This document shows, piece by piece, positions 1 through 10,020 of a stretch of 64,000 nt of DNA (position 1 is its first letter; each line of letters begins with the position of its first letter). Origin of the DNA: Microstegium vimineum (taxonomy: Eukaryota > Streptophyta > Magnoliopsida > Poales > Poaceae). Both the position numbers and the translations under genes were made by a program. Under the pieces are notes generated by a model, which was not told the origin of the DNA, did no database searches, and saw only the letters and a list, made by a program, of their open reading frames with translations. The DNA lies in NCBI GenBank assembly GCA_022036555.1, contig CM039137.1:25165862-25229861 (forward strand). The letters are read 5' to 3'.

Positions 1-657
1 GACGAAAGATTGAGTGATTGGCAGCAGCTAACGAGCTCGGACGAGTTCGTCAACGATGGAGGTGGAGTGCTCGGCGGAACAGAGCAGAGCAAAGTAGAGT
101 GGAGCAGCGCGGTGGTATGGCGTTGAAAGGAAAGAAGAGAGGACGGTTCCCCATTTTAAAGGCGGCAACGGGTTCCGTGCTTTCGCCACGTACTCGACAA
201 GACGGGAGTCCATGGACAGGTGTCGGCGTCGGGCACCGTCGAGAGCGACCCTGCCATGCAGCTGCTCGATGAAAGGACAGAACTGACCCTGCGGCAACTT
301 TGCAAAATGCTCAAGCTTCCAGGGGTTTTCAAGAAAAACTTTGAACACGAAAGATGTTCAAAATTTCAAGATCTACAACTCTGTTTAAACAACCATAAGC
401 AAAAACTTTATAGATTTTGAAAATCATGTTTAGGGTTTAATCCACCCCCTCTGGGAAAAGGGTTTGGATTCAAATTTTTAATTTGAGAATTTGAAAATAT
501 GACCTGCATTCAACAATTGATCAAACACAAACAAGTAAACTCATTTTAGTTCAATGCATATCCAGGTTTTCAAACAAATGAATGATGCTTAATGCATATG
601 ATGACATGATCAAATTTTAATTAAGAGATTAACAAGATTAACACCCGGGGTGTTACA
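1..657. mobile_element. Partial LTR (right end), Ty3/gypsy-like
   Basis: The segment ends in GGGGTGTTACA at 657, the TG...CA-type terminus of many grass gypsy LTRs. A second LTR in this window (15844-18850) ends the same way. The block has the same texture: a GC-rich part at 30-300 followed by an AT-rich tail. The left end lies outside the window, so neither length nor a target duplication can be tested. The five bases after the end are CCCAC. Short ORFs inside have no recognisable domain and are not called as genes. Confidence 0.5.
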
Positions 658-836
658 CCCACCCAACATTAAGTGCACGGCACCCGGGTTTAGTGTAGTA
701 GGAGTTCCAAAGCTCTATATCCTCGCTCTTGCTGCCGACGCCCAACAAACTAGCCTGAATGAAAAATGATGATATGTCTTATAAAAGAGTCTGGAGGGAG
801 TATTTGTGTTCGTTCGATCACTGTTGAGTTCAGCTT
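658..836. other. Spacer between LTR end and MULE
   Basis: A short non-coding stretch between the LTR terminus and the MULE target site. Nothing recognisable was seen in it. Confidence 0.6.
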
Positions 837-845
837 ACGCCGCAA
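837..845. repeat. Left target-site duplication of the MULE
   Basis: ACGCCGCAA occurs immediately before the left terminal inverted repeat and again immediately after the right one (7843-7851). A perfect 9-bp direct repeat is the standard Mutator-superfamily target duplication. Confidence 0.92.
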
Positions 846-940
846 CCCAATTTTTTATAATTTGGCCCTTTTTTGAACTATTCTCACATTTGGACCCCTG
901 GCGAAACTTTTTGCGGTTTTGGATCCTGGGGTTCGGCGTC
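846..940. repeat. MULE left terminal inverted repeat
   Basis: It matches the reverse complement of 7746-7842. Shared blocks include TTGAACTATTCTCA, TTTGGACCCCTG and GGTTTTGGA. A CpG-rich subterminal stretch follows, probably the promoter side of the GRF-finger gene. Confidence 0.9.
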
Positions 941-1360
941 ATGCCCCATGGCGTTGAGGTAACACTGCTCGACGCCACTCCCCACGGCGCCGAGCATTGA
1001 GCCCGCATCCAGCGAGGCAGCTGACGTGGCTGGCTGGTCGGCGCCACAGGGCACGGCGCCGAGCTTTGCTCCTTATATCCCAGCCACGATTCCCACCAAC
1101 CCGAGGCTCCATCCATTTGTTCTTCCTTGCTCTCGGGTTTTTCCTCTCCTCCACCCATCTAACCTCTTTGAATCGATATTTTGGACCTTGGAAACTTGGA
1201 TTTGATCCACCGATCTTCGAGACCAAGGTATCCTTCTTCCCCTCCTCATTTTTTACGCATCGATTCGGTCTATATTAGTTGTATTTTGAAACCCTAGTTA
1301 GATTTTGACTTAGGGTTTGGTACGATTATTGATTTGTTATTTGCATTTTGCAACCATAGG

Positions 1361-2022
1361 ATGCCAAGGCGTGGGAAAACTAGTAAAGCAAGGTATTCTC
1401 TGCTAGGTTTATATTTTGTTCTAATTGTTTCGGTTCATAGAACGATTTTTTTTCATTTGTAGGAAGGGCTCGTTGACCGGCATCGCATTCGATCCAAAGC
1501 CTTTGCCCAGTGGTATTCCGGTTCCAATGTGCTTTTGCGGTGATCTTTGTAAGGTAGAGATTCATGAGGATCATGAAACCTATAGTCAAAGATATTGGAT
1601 GTGTTCAAATTATGTTTTTCAGCGTACACTAGCTCAGCGTCGTACTAACTTAATGGTGAGAATCTACTCTTATACGGGAATCAATTTATATCATATTAAA
1701 TAAAAATTTTATTTTGTGCGCCTAACTTATGCATGTATTACAGACTCCTCCACCGCTCTGTGACTTTGAGCAGTGGATCGACACTGAGATCAAGGAGTCC
1801 GACAAACGTCTTCTGGAAGGTATGAAGGACTGGGACGCGGAGCGTCGAGTGGCCTATGATAGGATCCTCAAAGAGGAGGCAGCTGAGAAGGAGCACAAGA
1901 AAGAGGAGGAAGAGAGAAAAGGTGCAGCCTATAGGGAGGAGAGAGAGAAGAAGGTTGAGCGTGCCCACCGTGCGAAGGCAGCGATGGAGGAGAATTCTGA
2001 TGCGATGAGGAAGAGAAAGTGA
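1361..2022 (+). CDS. GRF-type zinc finger / coiled-coil protein carried by the MULE
   Basis: There are three exons with GT-AG borders: 1361-1392, 1463-1655 and 1744-2022. The joined frame is open and gives about 167 residues. The start follows directly after ATAGG, and MPRRGKTSK is a basic N-terminus. Exon 2 holds CFCGDLC and then WMCSNY, and exon 3 opens with LCDFEQWID. This is the spacing of a GRF-type zinc finger (CxCG..C, then C, then a C-F-x-x-W tail). The last 80 residues are a highly charged E/K/R-rich likely coiled coil. GRF fingers bind nucleic acid in other proteins and small GRF genes are common in plant mobile elements. A role in transposition is inference. It faces the transposase tail to tail, as mudrB faces mudrA in MuDR, but no homology to mudrB is claimed. 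Confidence 0.75.
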
Positions 2023-2029
2023 CCTCATT

Positions 2030-2540
2030 GCACTCAGTAGTTCTATGTTTTATCCATGAATAACGGCATGTATTGTTGAACTTTTAGTTGTGTTATCATG
2101 TACCACACTTTTAGTTTGGATGGACTTGTGTTATGAACTATGTTATGAACTTTAATTGTGGCTTTCTTGTTGTTTCATTTCTTTTGGTAATATTTTTCCT
2201 TTTAACATTGATGTGGTAGTTATCAACGTATATAAATGTAACATATATTTCACGGAAAAAAATTGCCAGAGTTTCGCTTGTATATGGAGCATCCACAATA
2301 ACAAATAGAGACATTCATCATATGATTCAACATATATTCATCCAAATAGCACAAGACAACCATATAGTTCACCATCATCACACAATACGAATAATCCATA
2401 ATGTCCATACAATCCAAATGGCCCATCTCCATACAATTCAAATAGTCCATAAAGTCCATACAATCCGAGTTCAGAATATGTCAATAGCAAAGCACAAGAC
2501 AACCACAAATACTCGAAACGTCCATACATGCTAGTAGTGA
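2030..2540. other. Convergent intergenic middle of the MULE
   Basis: AT-rich sequence between the two converging genes, presumably holding both 3' ends. Within 2320-2470 an imperfect repetition of CCATACAAT/TCCAAATAGTCC-like units occurs. No reading frame here looks real. Confidence 0.6.
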
Positions 2541-2544
2541 ACCA

Positions 2545-4625
2545 CTAGGTCAACTCCACATCGCCACTGCCTCCTAGACTTACCCTTACCCTTACCAAAG
2601 CATCGATGCCTGGAGTGTAGTGAACTGGCGGACGTCGTCTCCTAGTTCCTATAGGTTGCGAAGGCTGAGTCAAAGGTGCATCATCTAGCTGGGACGGTCC
2701 AAGTTCCTGATATCCGCCATCATCCTCGTCGTCCTCTGTGACGTCTCCTTGGAAAGTATCTTGAGTACCACGAGAGGAGCTTTGTTTGCTGTAACCTACA
2801 ATGAAACGTATCAATTAAATGTGCATATAAGTACATTTGTGTGTAAGAAAGAAAGACACTTAACTAGACGACATATAATGAAAGTTTACTTCCGTGAGAA
2901 GAAGTACCGAGTCCTATAGTTCTCTCCCTCTGTGTTCTCTGTGGACTCGCTACATACTCCATCGCCACGCTAGTCCCGCAACCACAACGAGCCGCAGCAC
3001 GACACAATCTACGTGCTAGCCTCTGTGATAACAGTATGAGCATATTAAGCATTGTATTATATGCATTGTCGAAAAGATAATCATTATGTTGATGCGCACT
3101 TACTCCAAGAAAGTTGTTGAGCGTAGCCTCGTCCACGTTTGTCCTTGGAAACCGTTCAATTTCCACTACAGACTTTTTTAGCGTGTTGCCGTGCAAAAAG
3201 AGGCAAATTGTAGTCATAATGATAGTCATATACAACACATTGCCATGAAGAAATTACAGAACTTTTTAAAGACCACTTACCACTCGGTCCAAGACAGGTG
3301 TAGCCTCGACAATCGTCCCTTGTCTTGCTTCAAGATCATAGGACGTGTCTTCGTCATCTGAAGAATCAATGTCTGCGTAGTCCCTATTTGTCCATTGAGT
3401 CTTCAACTTTGTTTGTGTCACTGTTCGGTACCAAGTTAGGTACTGGCGAAAGTTGTAGTCGGTGTGTGGTGTCGAGTTTTCATAGACAATGTTGTTCCAC
3501 TCGTCCCAAACTTCCATGTGCGCACGGTGTAGCGTCTCAAACTCCACCGTCTTCTTCTGTCTCTGTAGATCAATCATGAAATATGTGCACTATGTCAACT
3601 ACATCAACTACATCAAATACCCTATTGGAAACTACATCAACTTAATCAACTAAATGAACTAGATTCACTACATCAACTAAATCAGCTAGATCAACTATGT
3701 CAACTAGAATAACAAGATCAACTACATCAACTAGAATAACTAAATCAGCTACATCAACTATGTCAACTAGAACAACTAAATCTGCTATGTGCTTATGGTA
3801 TGTAATGATACTTACTTGTGCAGCTCCACGGAAGTCGAATACGGCGGGACTGGCCACTCCTGAACCAAGCCAAATTGTCTTGTCACTCTCTGAGGAAAGT
3901 GGTACTCAACAACATAGAAACATATGAGCGGGGTTATCATCATGTACAGGTCCTCGTCCGCGCTACACATGTTGTTCAAGCCAAAATGTCCCATATTTAG
4001 TTCCTTATATGGCTCCCAAGTCACTAAAAAGAGAAATTCAATGGCATAAGTTGCAACAAGCAAAAGGTATAAAAATAAATAAATAACAATATGCAATGAA
4101 CTCACCATCGAAGCTGTAAATCCATCCAGCTCGTTGGCGTACTGAAGGTACGCACGTGTTGTCCTCGAGTAGGGGGCCGTCACCTGGTCGTATAGATGTG
4201 CATATGTAGGAAGACAGCGAGGGTTGTTTACCACGAACCAAGGCCGAGGTTCAAGAAGTGTGGGCGCCCAACCGGTAAACGAGACCACATCCACAACTGA
4301 AGAAGGTATACGCAGCCCCCAATGGAAGCGGTCTTGGCACCTCGTCGACAAGCCTCGTAAAGGTTGCGATACAGGAACGCCAATACTGCAGAACACCAAC
4401 TGTACGTTTCGTCGTACCGCATCTCGTGGAACTTGTCATGGGTTCGAGGACGAAGAGGGGCCAGTACCTGCAACCATTACAAGTGTTTTAACGTAAGTAC
4501 CACAAAATTAGCTCATATGCTTAAGCAAGACAAACTGTAGTTATTACCTCCCCCCCAGAGATGCGTCGTCCTCGGTGGCTCGCCTCGTAGTACGGATCGA
4601 GGAGGTCGTAACTCGTCATCCTGTT
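2545..4625 (-). pseudogene. Plant mobile domain (PMD, aminotransferase-like) module, degraded
   Basis: Reading the minus strand, a first exon starts MTSYDLLDPYYEASHRGRR (ATG near 4620), followed by a donor GTAATA. The next exon opens VLAPLRPRTHDKFHEMRYDE, the usual opening of transposon-borne PMD proteins. It then jumps to an LLQLWMWSRLPVGRP stretch that normally lies a couple of hundred residues further on, so an internal deletion is likely. After LPVGRP the frame slips by one base, near 4260, into LLEPRPWFVVNNP...YANELDGF. Downstream exon-like pieces (3812-4240, 3266-3577, 2864-3060, 2545-2814) end with RRRRPPVHYTPG, typical of PMD C-termini. It may be a separate gene or the 3' part of the transposase transcript. 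The phase at the intervening intron (4737/4621) does not fit a simple fusion. Confidence 0.65.
3600..3790. repeat. Imperfect short tandem repeat, CATCAACTA-like units
   Basis: About 190 bp made of ACTACATCAACTA / ACTATGTCAACTAGAA variants, repeated many times within an apparent intron of the PMD module. It behaves as a minisatellite, and every frame in it is an artefact of the repeat. Confidence 0.8.
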
Positions 4626-4736
4626 GGAGGAAAAGAAATTGTCAATAACAAATTAAATTACATGCATAAATATTAGAAAGCAAACATAGAGTAAACATGT
4701 ATAAATAGTGTAACATATATCTATAACTATTGTCAC

Positions 4737-7558
4737 CTGACTAGGCGCCCAAGTGCATGTACGTGCATTGTGCCTAAGTCTGCCACATTTGCTACATTGG
4801 TTTTGCTCGGGGTCAGTAAGAAAGGGTGTTGCTCTTCCCCTCCTTGTCCTTCCTGAAACCTGATCCATGACCATCTTGTATCTCGTCCTCTTCCTAGTTC
4901 CACGTTTGTCCCAACGAGCACCTGGGTCTGCAATATATCTCGGGCCATGGTATGGTGACCACTGCTCCTCCTCTAGGTAAGGCTCGAAACGAGGAGCCCA
5001 AGTCAGTACAAGGCTGTCAACACTTAGCTCTCGTGGCATCCTACTCTCATATGCATAATTGCGATGTTGAGCTGCTGCAATATAATGAGAACATGGAGAA
5101 TGGTACTGCCTTGGTTTCCCACACATGCATGAGAAATTACTAACAACCACAATATAAGCACTTGAAGGTCAAACCTCACCATCAGAGGTTGTCCAACCCC
5201 TTTCTATGACCTTATACTTTCCCGTGCTATGGTCAAAGCAATGAACTTCATGTGTTCTAGCCTTCTCCTTTGCCCTATCAAGATGGTGTTTTGGTTTAGG
5301 TGCCCATATCTGATTTTTGCTCTATAGTGTCATTGTTGCTGTATGCTGGTCATTGAACCATGCAATACACCTAAAGAAAGTAAAGGACACAATGCCATTG
5401 ACAGGCATGGCCCGTATACCCTTGAGCACACTATTAAATGAGTCGGCCATGTTGCTAGTTTGAAATTCATACCTCCACCCGCCATCATCATAGACCCTTG
5501 ATCATTTATCTTTTTGACTCATCAAACCATGTAGCCACTGCCTACCTTCTGCATTTGTTGCTATCTTTAGCAGCTCCAACTTCTCTTCGAAGTAGTAGAT
5601 CTCAAGCATGCGAGCAACCTCCTCGAACATGTGGAAGTTGTCCTTGGAACTGTCCTTCCGGAGTAAATTCTCTGCAAGGTGGCGAGTGCACCAACGGTGA
5701 TGCAATGGTGTATACCCCGGAATCTGCTCCTATATGGCACTAAGTATACCCTGGTGTCTGTCAGATATGACACCAACCTCTCTCCCAGGGCCTACAACAT
5801 GTATCCGAACAAGCCGCCAGAACCAACCCCAGCTGTCTTTGTTCTCCCTCTCTACCAAAGCGAATGCTAATGGAACCAATGCATTGTCCGCGTCACAACC
5901 AATGGCTATCAACATTGTGCTCATGTACTTGCCAAGAAGAAAAGTATCATCAATGGACAACACAGGACGACAATGCCTAAAGGCTTGGACACACTGAGGA
6001 AAGCACCAGAATGCACGGAAGAATATCTCTCTGCCGTCCTTCCATTCATTTAGTTTTGGGATGTACTCGTAATGCATGCCCGGATTAGCTGCCTTGATTG
6101 CATTGAACAATGCAGGCAGCTTCTCGTACCCCTCCTCCCAATCACCATATATCATCTTTCAGGCACGTTGCTTTGCCCTCCATGCTTTGCCATAGCTCAC
6201 CTCATAATGAAAATGCTTCTCAGCTAGGTCCATGAGCACCCTCACTCTCAAATTAGGTTGTTTCTGCAGTGTTGTGTAAAATTTTCTAGCAATAATGGTA
6301 GAGATCAACTGTCGATGCTTCTCTTTTAGATCCGTCGTTGCACAAGTATGTGGACCTACAATTTTGGTGATCTTGAACTTTGCACTGTCCTTCTGTTTCC
6401 TCGCGCATACCCTCCAATTGCAATCATTTTTCTGACATACCACTGTGTAACGGCGCTCCACATAAGAATGTTGCACCTTGAACCACCTTTTACGTTTCAC
6501 AGAATACTCCTGTAACCACCTTCTCAATGTTGGCAAGTCCTTAAAGATCATGCCCTTGAACATTTCTATGCTTTTCCCATCATCAGGGGCCTCTACCAAC
6601 TATTCTTCTCTTGCTACTGCATAAGCACCATGAGAGTGTCTGAGATCGCTAAATTCATGCACTAGTGGATCAATATCGGGACAACACTGCCTCATGAGCT
6701 CAATCTCTTGTTCACTCAATGTAGCCACAAGACGTTCATCATCGGAATGAACAGCTCTTGCATCCCTATAAGGCTCCTCACCATCATCAATCTGAACATC
6801 AACACTATTAGATGCGAAGCCTGTATGCACCGCGGTGGCTGATGAAGGCACATAAGGACAGCCAACATTATCAGGAATGTCTCCTACATTAGAACCATAA
6901 ACGAGGATTCCATCATTGGAACAAAATATTACAAGTATGGGTGGATAAGAAAAGGTAAAGTGTTACTACAACACTTACTTGGATGATTTTGGGTCAAAGG
7001 GATCTCGTGAGGGGCCGCAGCAACATGAGGTGCACCAACATTAGGGCAGATTTCAACCTCATTTGAAGCGGATTGCGCATCGGGCACCACAACCACATCT
7101 TCCACATGCACCTCTGGATTGGGTAACGGAGGCTCACATGGCTGCCTACCGTATTGTGGTGGTGAGAAGCCATGAGGGGATGAATGCCCAATAGGGGGTG
7201 AATAGCCAAGAGGGGTTGGATCATTAGAGAGCTTCCGCACAACCAAATCCAAACACTGAAATTCACTCTTCATCACACTTTTGACATATGTCTCCCATTG
7301 AGCCTCGGATGACACTGGGACCAACCGCCTAAAATTTTTGCCTGATTTACCATAGTGAACTACCCCCTTAACTGAGATGACATTATCAATGGAATTGCAC
7401 TGAAGCTCTTCACGAGCCCTATCAAACAACTCCGAAAATAACGGCCGCTCATCGAACATCAGAGGCACCCTTTGCATTCCAACAAAACTGATATTACCAA
7501 AACCATCTTCCTCTTCCTCCACAGTTCCTCCGTGGTACAGGGTGACTAAGTTATTCAT
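4737..7558 (-). pseudogene. mudrA-type MULE transposase with six in-frame stop codons
   Basis: Exon 1 (6979-7558) begins MNNLVTLYHGG and is an acidic, proline-rich N-terminal region. It splices in phase (CCAA/GTAAGT, ATGTAG/GAGAC) to exon 2 (4737-6883). Exon 2 holds, in order, a Mutator DNA-binding zinc domain (6599-6160; HSYVERRYTVVC, CNWRVCARK, HTC) and the DDE-type MULE domain (6155-5510; SIDDTFLLGKY, ISDRHQGI, LHHRWCTRHLAEN). It then holds a SWIM finger (about 5140-5060; CMCGKPRQYHSPCSHYIA) and a CCHC knuckle (CSKCGRLRHNARTC). The frame is constant over 2.1 kb but interrupted by stops at 6600, 6159, 5730, 5502, 5322 and 5169. All are TAG or TGA and can be explained by C-to-T or G-to-A changes. 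Known function: DDE strand transfer in the nucleus. This copy should be non-coding. Confidence 0.9.
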
Positions 7559-7614
7559 CTAGTTGATATATACAACACGAAAGTTATTACTATGGTAATG
7601 TCATCTATTTAGCA

Positions 7615-7745
7615 AACTAAATATCCATCTATCTATCTAATTATCTACGTATCTATTTAGGGTTTCTAAATATCCATCCATCTATCTATTTATCTATCTA
7701 TTTACCAAACTATCTATCTATCTATTTACCAAACTATCTAACCTC
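7615..7745. repeat. CTAT-rich simple repeat beside the right MULE end
   Basis: Runs of ATCTATCTATTTA and ACCAAACTATCTA units sit between the transposase start and the right terminal inverted repeat. A low-complexity subterminal region. Confidence 0.8.
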
Positions 7746-7842
7746 GACGCCGACCCCCAGGGTCCAAAACCGTAAATAGTTTCGTCAGGGGTCCAAATAT
7801 GAGAATAGTTCAAAAAAAAGGGTCAAATTGTAAAAAATTGGG
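7746..7842. repeat. MULE right terminal inverted repeat
   Basis: Reverse complement of the left repeat, ending AAAAAATTGGG directly before the second ACGCCGCAA. It also lies on the 5' side of the transposase gene and may contain its promoter. Confidence 0.9.
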
Positions 7843-7851
7843 ACGCCGCAA
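7843..7851. repeat. Right target-site duplication of the MULE
   Basis: Second copy of ACGCCGCAA. See the left copy at 837-845. Confidence 0.92.
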
Positions 7852-9816
7852 CCCAGAGTAAATCCTTGTTTTGGGTAAGCTACTAAAATGTTGCTGATCA
7901 TCAGCAAATTCTCCAAGCCAACTTCTAAGCCATCGCCCATCGGACAAACGTGGTCCAAACATGGCCCGATTCCCACTTGGGCTGAAGAACACGTACTGCT
8001 GTCAGGCCTGCTACTTGGGATTCCATCTGGCCACGTAGTTGGCATGATGGGAAAACTACGTTGGCATCACGTACGCTCTCAGCTCTTGATCGAGGAGGTG
8101 AAACGACGACTACCGAACTCTCTACTCCGGCACGACCACCACCATCGAGCTCCATATCAACAATAGCGTTCGTTGTGGACATAGCCGGGATGTCTCGACG
8201 TCTATCCAGATGATGAAGTGCTAGAAGACATCTTTGCCGACGCAGAGAGCGCAGCCAACGAGATGGAAGCCATCAAGGCTAAACTAAACGGCCGGGCCGG
8301 GTGAAGAAGAACAAGCAGCGTGCGTAGCGACGCTACCGTGCCCAGCATCGCTGTGTGAGGAATGGAATGCGAGCGTTACAATGGCGAACAGCGACAACTC
8401 GAGGGGGGACGCGAACGGGAACGCCACCACCGTGAGTCCGTGACGCCATAAGCGGCTCCGTTGCACGCAATCTAGAATCCGAGTTCGCGATGGCGGTCTG
8501 CGAGAAAAGCATTTCCAGATATCATATATTTTTTCAAAGACTTTTTCACTTGCATCTCGTCACGTGATTATGTCTGGTCGTCCGTACTCAAATTCAAGTC
8601 CGGTCTTGTCTCTCCAACGGTGGCAACATGGGTTTAGACGTGCGGTGCGTCGTGGGTCTCACCCCTAAGCGGATGTCCGGTCTTGTCGAGGTGTATATTG
8701 TGTGTATTTTAGGTATCCTTATCGCCGCAGACACCTGTATTGTCATTCCACAGCAGGACTTTTCATTTCGCCTCCTGTTGCCTTCTAGGAGTACTACGCT
8801 TGCGTGATTGCGTCCTCTGATCAATCCATCCATCGATCGGATCATGGCATCATGGCGACATGGAGAAAAACAATTGATGCCACTGTTGGTTTGTGTTCTG
8901 CTGCGGCTGCCGCTGCCGCTGCTGTAGCAGGTGAAGGAGCCATCTGCAGGTCGGTATTTGCAGCAAGCTGCAGTCCCAGCTCCGGCCTCCGGACAGGCCG
9001 AGATGGCGGGCGCGGACCAGGCCAGAAAGACCACAGGGATTCCACGGGCCGAATGGGCTAGCGACCGAGACGGGCGCGGGTCGTTCGCAGGGCGCAACGC
9101 AGCGTGGTCACGCACGCTGGCAACGCTCACACTCATCAGGTCTTTTCATAATCTCGCTTAGCGCTAGCTGCCGTCCGTCCATGCTTTGAGCTTCCACTTC
9201 CACATGAGGCATGCAGAATTTCAGGCTTTTCGAGACTGGAGGGCAGTTGGGCATGTCTTGGATGTCAGCAGCAGCTAGCTACTGTAGTAAACGATATGTG
9301 GACTGTCAGGTTGGGCAGAAGGAAGGAAAAAGCCTCTCCCTCTCCCTAGATTAAATGGGCTTTAGCAGCCCAATTGTACAGGACACCCTGCGATTTTTCC
9401 TGCGCTTTTTGGATGCAAAATAGCCTGGCGGACTGACACGTTCGGCTCCTATTCCTAGCTATATATGGCTCGGAAAAATAGTGGCGCCAGCCTACCAGAG
9501 AGAAGGTGGGGGGTCTGTATAGAACAGTAGAAGTACCCCTGGGCTGGCACTGGCAGCAGCATCGGCTCAGCTACTACTGATGAGAGCAGCAACTCTAGCG
9601 GTGCGTACACAATGGTCTCGGTCTGATGGACGTGGTGATGTTACTGTGCTGGCGGCCGGCGAACAGTAAAAGAAGGCCATTACAGCTGCGCGGCGCGGCT
9701 ACTGCTGCAGCACCCGTTTTGCTGGAGAGCTAGGGCGCTAGGCGATGCATGCGGGTGCAGGTCAACCAAACCAATGCTCAATGGCGTCGCCTTGTCTCAT
9801 GTCTGTAGCACAGTCT
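7852..9816. other. Unassigned intergenic sequence
   Basis: Mixed, moderately GC-rich sequence with only short overlapping ORFs on both strands and no domain I can recognise. A stretch at about 8190-8470 reads like worn coding sequence (glutamate-rich in one frame) and may be a retroelement remnant. A GCTGCGGCTGCCGCTGCCGCT simple repeat lies near 8900. Confidence 0.5.
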
Positions 9817-10020
9817 ATTTATGGGCTGTTAGGTTTTTTGCGGCCTTCTCCCAACCCATCGTACACTATACTTCATTAATATATGAACTCTCATAGAGTT
9901 TTTGATTCTTATATCCAAGTTGACTGTAAGCTTACAACCCACCTCTCTTCTTTCTCCTCTCCTCCCTCCTTCACCTCTACATTCAGCCCTTTTTAGCCCA
10001 CCATAATACTTGCTCTTATG
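9817..10020. mobile_element. MITE-like relic
   Basis: Read on the minus strand it starts AAGAGCAAGTATTATGGTGG and is purine-rich before ending near TTGGGAGAAGGCCGC. A GAGCAAGTATAATAG-type start is a common MITE terminus in grasses. I could not see a clean opposite inverted repeat or a target duplication, so the borders are approximate. Confidence 0.4.

Larger units (their letters stand above)
846..7842. mobile_element. Complete Mutator-like element (MULE), two-gene, about 7.0 kb
   Basis: The element is bounded by terminal inverted repeats (846-940 and 7746-7842). Both begin CCCAATTTTTTA when read inward and remain alignable over about 95 bp with few mismatches. The flanks carry a perfect 9-bp duplication. 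Inside are a plus-strand GRF-finger gene (1361-2022) and a minus-strand mudrA-type transposase (4737-7558), followed by a plant-mobile-domain module (2545-4625). The two sides converge on an AT-rich middle at about 2.03-2.54 kb. Intact ends and duplication indicate a fairly recent insertion. The stop codons in the transposase mean this copy cannot supply its own transposase, but its ends could still be mobilised in trans. Confidence 0.9.

Noticed and set aside
3600..3790. A CRISPR-like or regulatory repeat array.
   Set aside because: Units are short, imperfect and contiguous, without constant repeats and unique spacers. It is a minisatellite in a plant transposon.
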